Assembly: GCA_040401595.1 (NCBI GenBank)
Contig: JBBAOE010000008.1
Span: forward strand, 65,694-129,693
Source: RFPW01 sp040401595
Lineage (GTDB): Bacteria > Pseudomonadota > Gammaproteobacteria > Burkholderiales > Burkholderiaceae_E
Length of the DNA: 64,000 nt
Reading direction: 5' to 3'
Below the pieces are notes generated by a model that made no database searches, was not told the DNA's origin, and worked only from the letters and a program-made list of their open reading frames with translations. Numbering within the stretch: the stretch's first letter is position 1; each line of letters begins with the position of its first letter. Position numbers and translations under genes: made by a program. Shown here piece by piece: positions 63,641-64,000 of the stretch.

Positions 63641-64000
63641 AAATAAATCCAATAGAATCAACGACTTAACAGTCCGGTCGTTTGCGATTTTTGTATAAAT
63701 TTGTAGTATAGCTTGTCCTATACTACTCATTCTTTGGTCTAGGCACGGGTTTTCATTGGTCTAGGACTGGGGACCAGGGTTGGTTGTCCACAGATTGGCT
63801 GTGGATAGATCTTCTTACTGACGGCCGAGCAGGCAGTTCGATGTCTCCGGCTCTAACCCTGCCCGGCGAAGCGGATGCGTCCCGCCGCTACTCGAGTCAG
63901 CCAGATGAGGCAACCTTGACCCCGAAGGTATTTCCGCCACCTTCACCTAGTCGAGGTTGCTCCTTGCAGCGTGCTGATGGTAGTTATTCGAGATCGCTAG
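63641..64000. other. 360-base region after tRNA-Val, repeat-rich, no recognised gene
   Basis: A+T-rich at first (63641-63740). Holds an inverted repeat GTAGTATA/TATACTAC with an 8-base spacer (63703-63726), a direct repeat TTGGTCTAGG at 63734-63743 and 63756-63765, and an inverted pair resembling DnaA boxes, TTGTCCACA (63784-63792) and TGTGGATAG (63800-63808). A frame from ATG at 63841 stays open to the window end (53 codons) without family resemblance, so it is not called a gene. Composition and position suit the edge of an integrated element. Confidence 0.6.

Noticed and set aside
63841..64000. 53-codon frame open to the window end
   Set aside because: No similarity and too short to judge; could be chance or the start of an element gene.

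Overview
The window looks like a chromosomal segment of a Burkholderiales betaproteobacterium of roughly 60% G+C. The evidence is the gene order (ndk-rlmN-rodZ-ispG-hisS-yfgM-bamB-der-hfq-hflX-hflK-hflC-DUF2065-hisZ-purA), an argH-algZ/algR-hemCDXY block, a nadE-glnB pair, a Bug-type (TctC) receptor and an RpfE-like protein next to recJ. Two runs of exactly 100 N sit in tandem-repeat linkers. Their flanks repeat each other by 21 and 55 bases, which suggests a draft de Bruijn-graph assembly, perhaps metagenomic. Collapsing either overlap restores one intact reading frame. Layout: 1-2 kb holds lolD/lolC on the minus strand. 2-8.4 kb holds the RpfE-like gene, recJ, prfB (programmed +1 frameshift) and lysS on the plus strand, with a cupin gene inserted between prfB and lysS. 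8.4-11.7 kb holds glnB-nadE diverging from a GNAT-like gene. 11.8-14.5 kb holds a membrane proton-pumping pyrophosphatase facing a soluble pyrophosphatase. 14.5-22.6 kb holds hemY-hemX-hemD-hemC, an AlgR/AlgZ-type two-component pair and argH. 22.7-30.7 kb is the most accessory region: a TakP-like TRAP receptor facing its dctQM permease genes across a strong terminator, then a four-gene minus-strand unit (amidase, NodB/PuuE-like hydrolase, Bug receptor, 80-aa coupled protein) and a DUF883 membrane protein. 30.8-37.2 kb holds a sigma-54 activator with a degenerate receiver domain divergent from rpoN, then rlmB and rnr. 37.3-53.2 kb, after tRNA-Leu, is the long housekeeping run from a purine phosphoribosyltransferase gene to ndk. 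53.5-63.5 kb holds a BI-1 family gene, rlmD, nlpD-like, pcm, surE, a CBS protein, an MFS transporter, aroC, an unknown gene and gltX. tRNA-Val follows at 63.57 kb, then 360 bases of locally AT-rich, repeat-bearing DNA with no recognisable gene. How the genes work together: most are core functions, namely lipoprotein sorting (LolCD), outer-membrane assembly (BamB, YfgM), translation quality and rRNA modification (RF2, RlmN, RlmB, RlmD, RNase R, HflX, Der), haem synthesis, nitrogen status (GlnB, NadE) and protease control (HflKC). The accessory 22.7-30 kb block could take up and hydrolyse small organic acids, amides or imides: the NodB-fold enzyme opening a ring, the amidase removing ammonia, and Bug and TRAP receptors binding acids. 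This is inference. No complete CRISPR, prophage or insertion sequence was seen. The strongest leads are the amide/imide cluster, the triply degenerate receiver next to rpoN, the 12-base in-frame repeats in linkers of essential proteins, the apparent lack of rpoS after nlpD, and the tRNA-Val edge.
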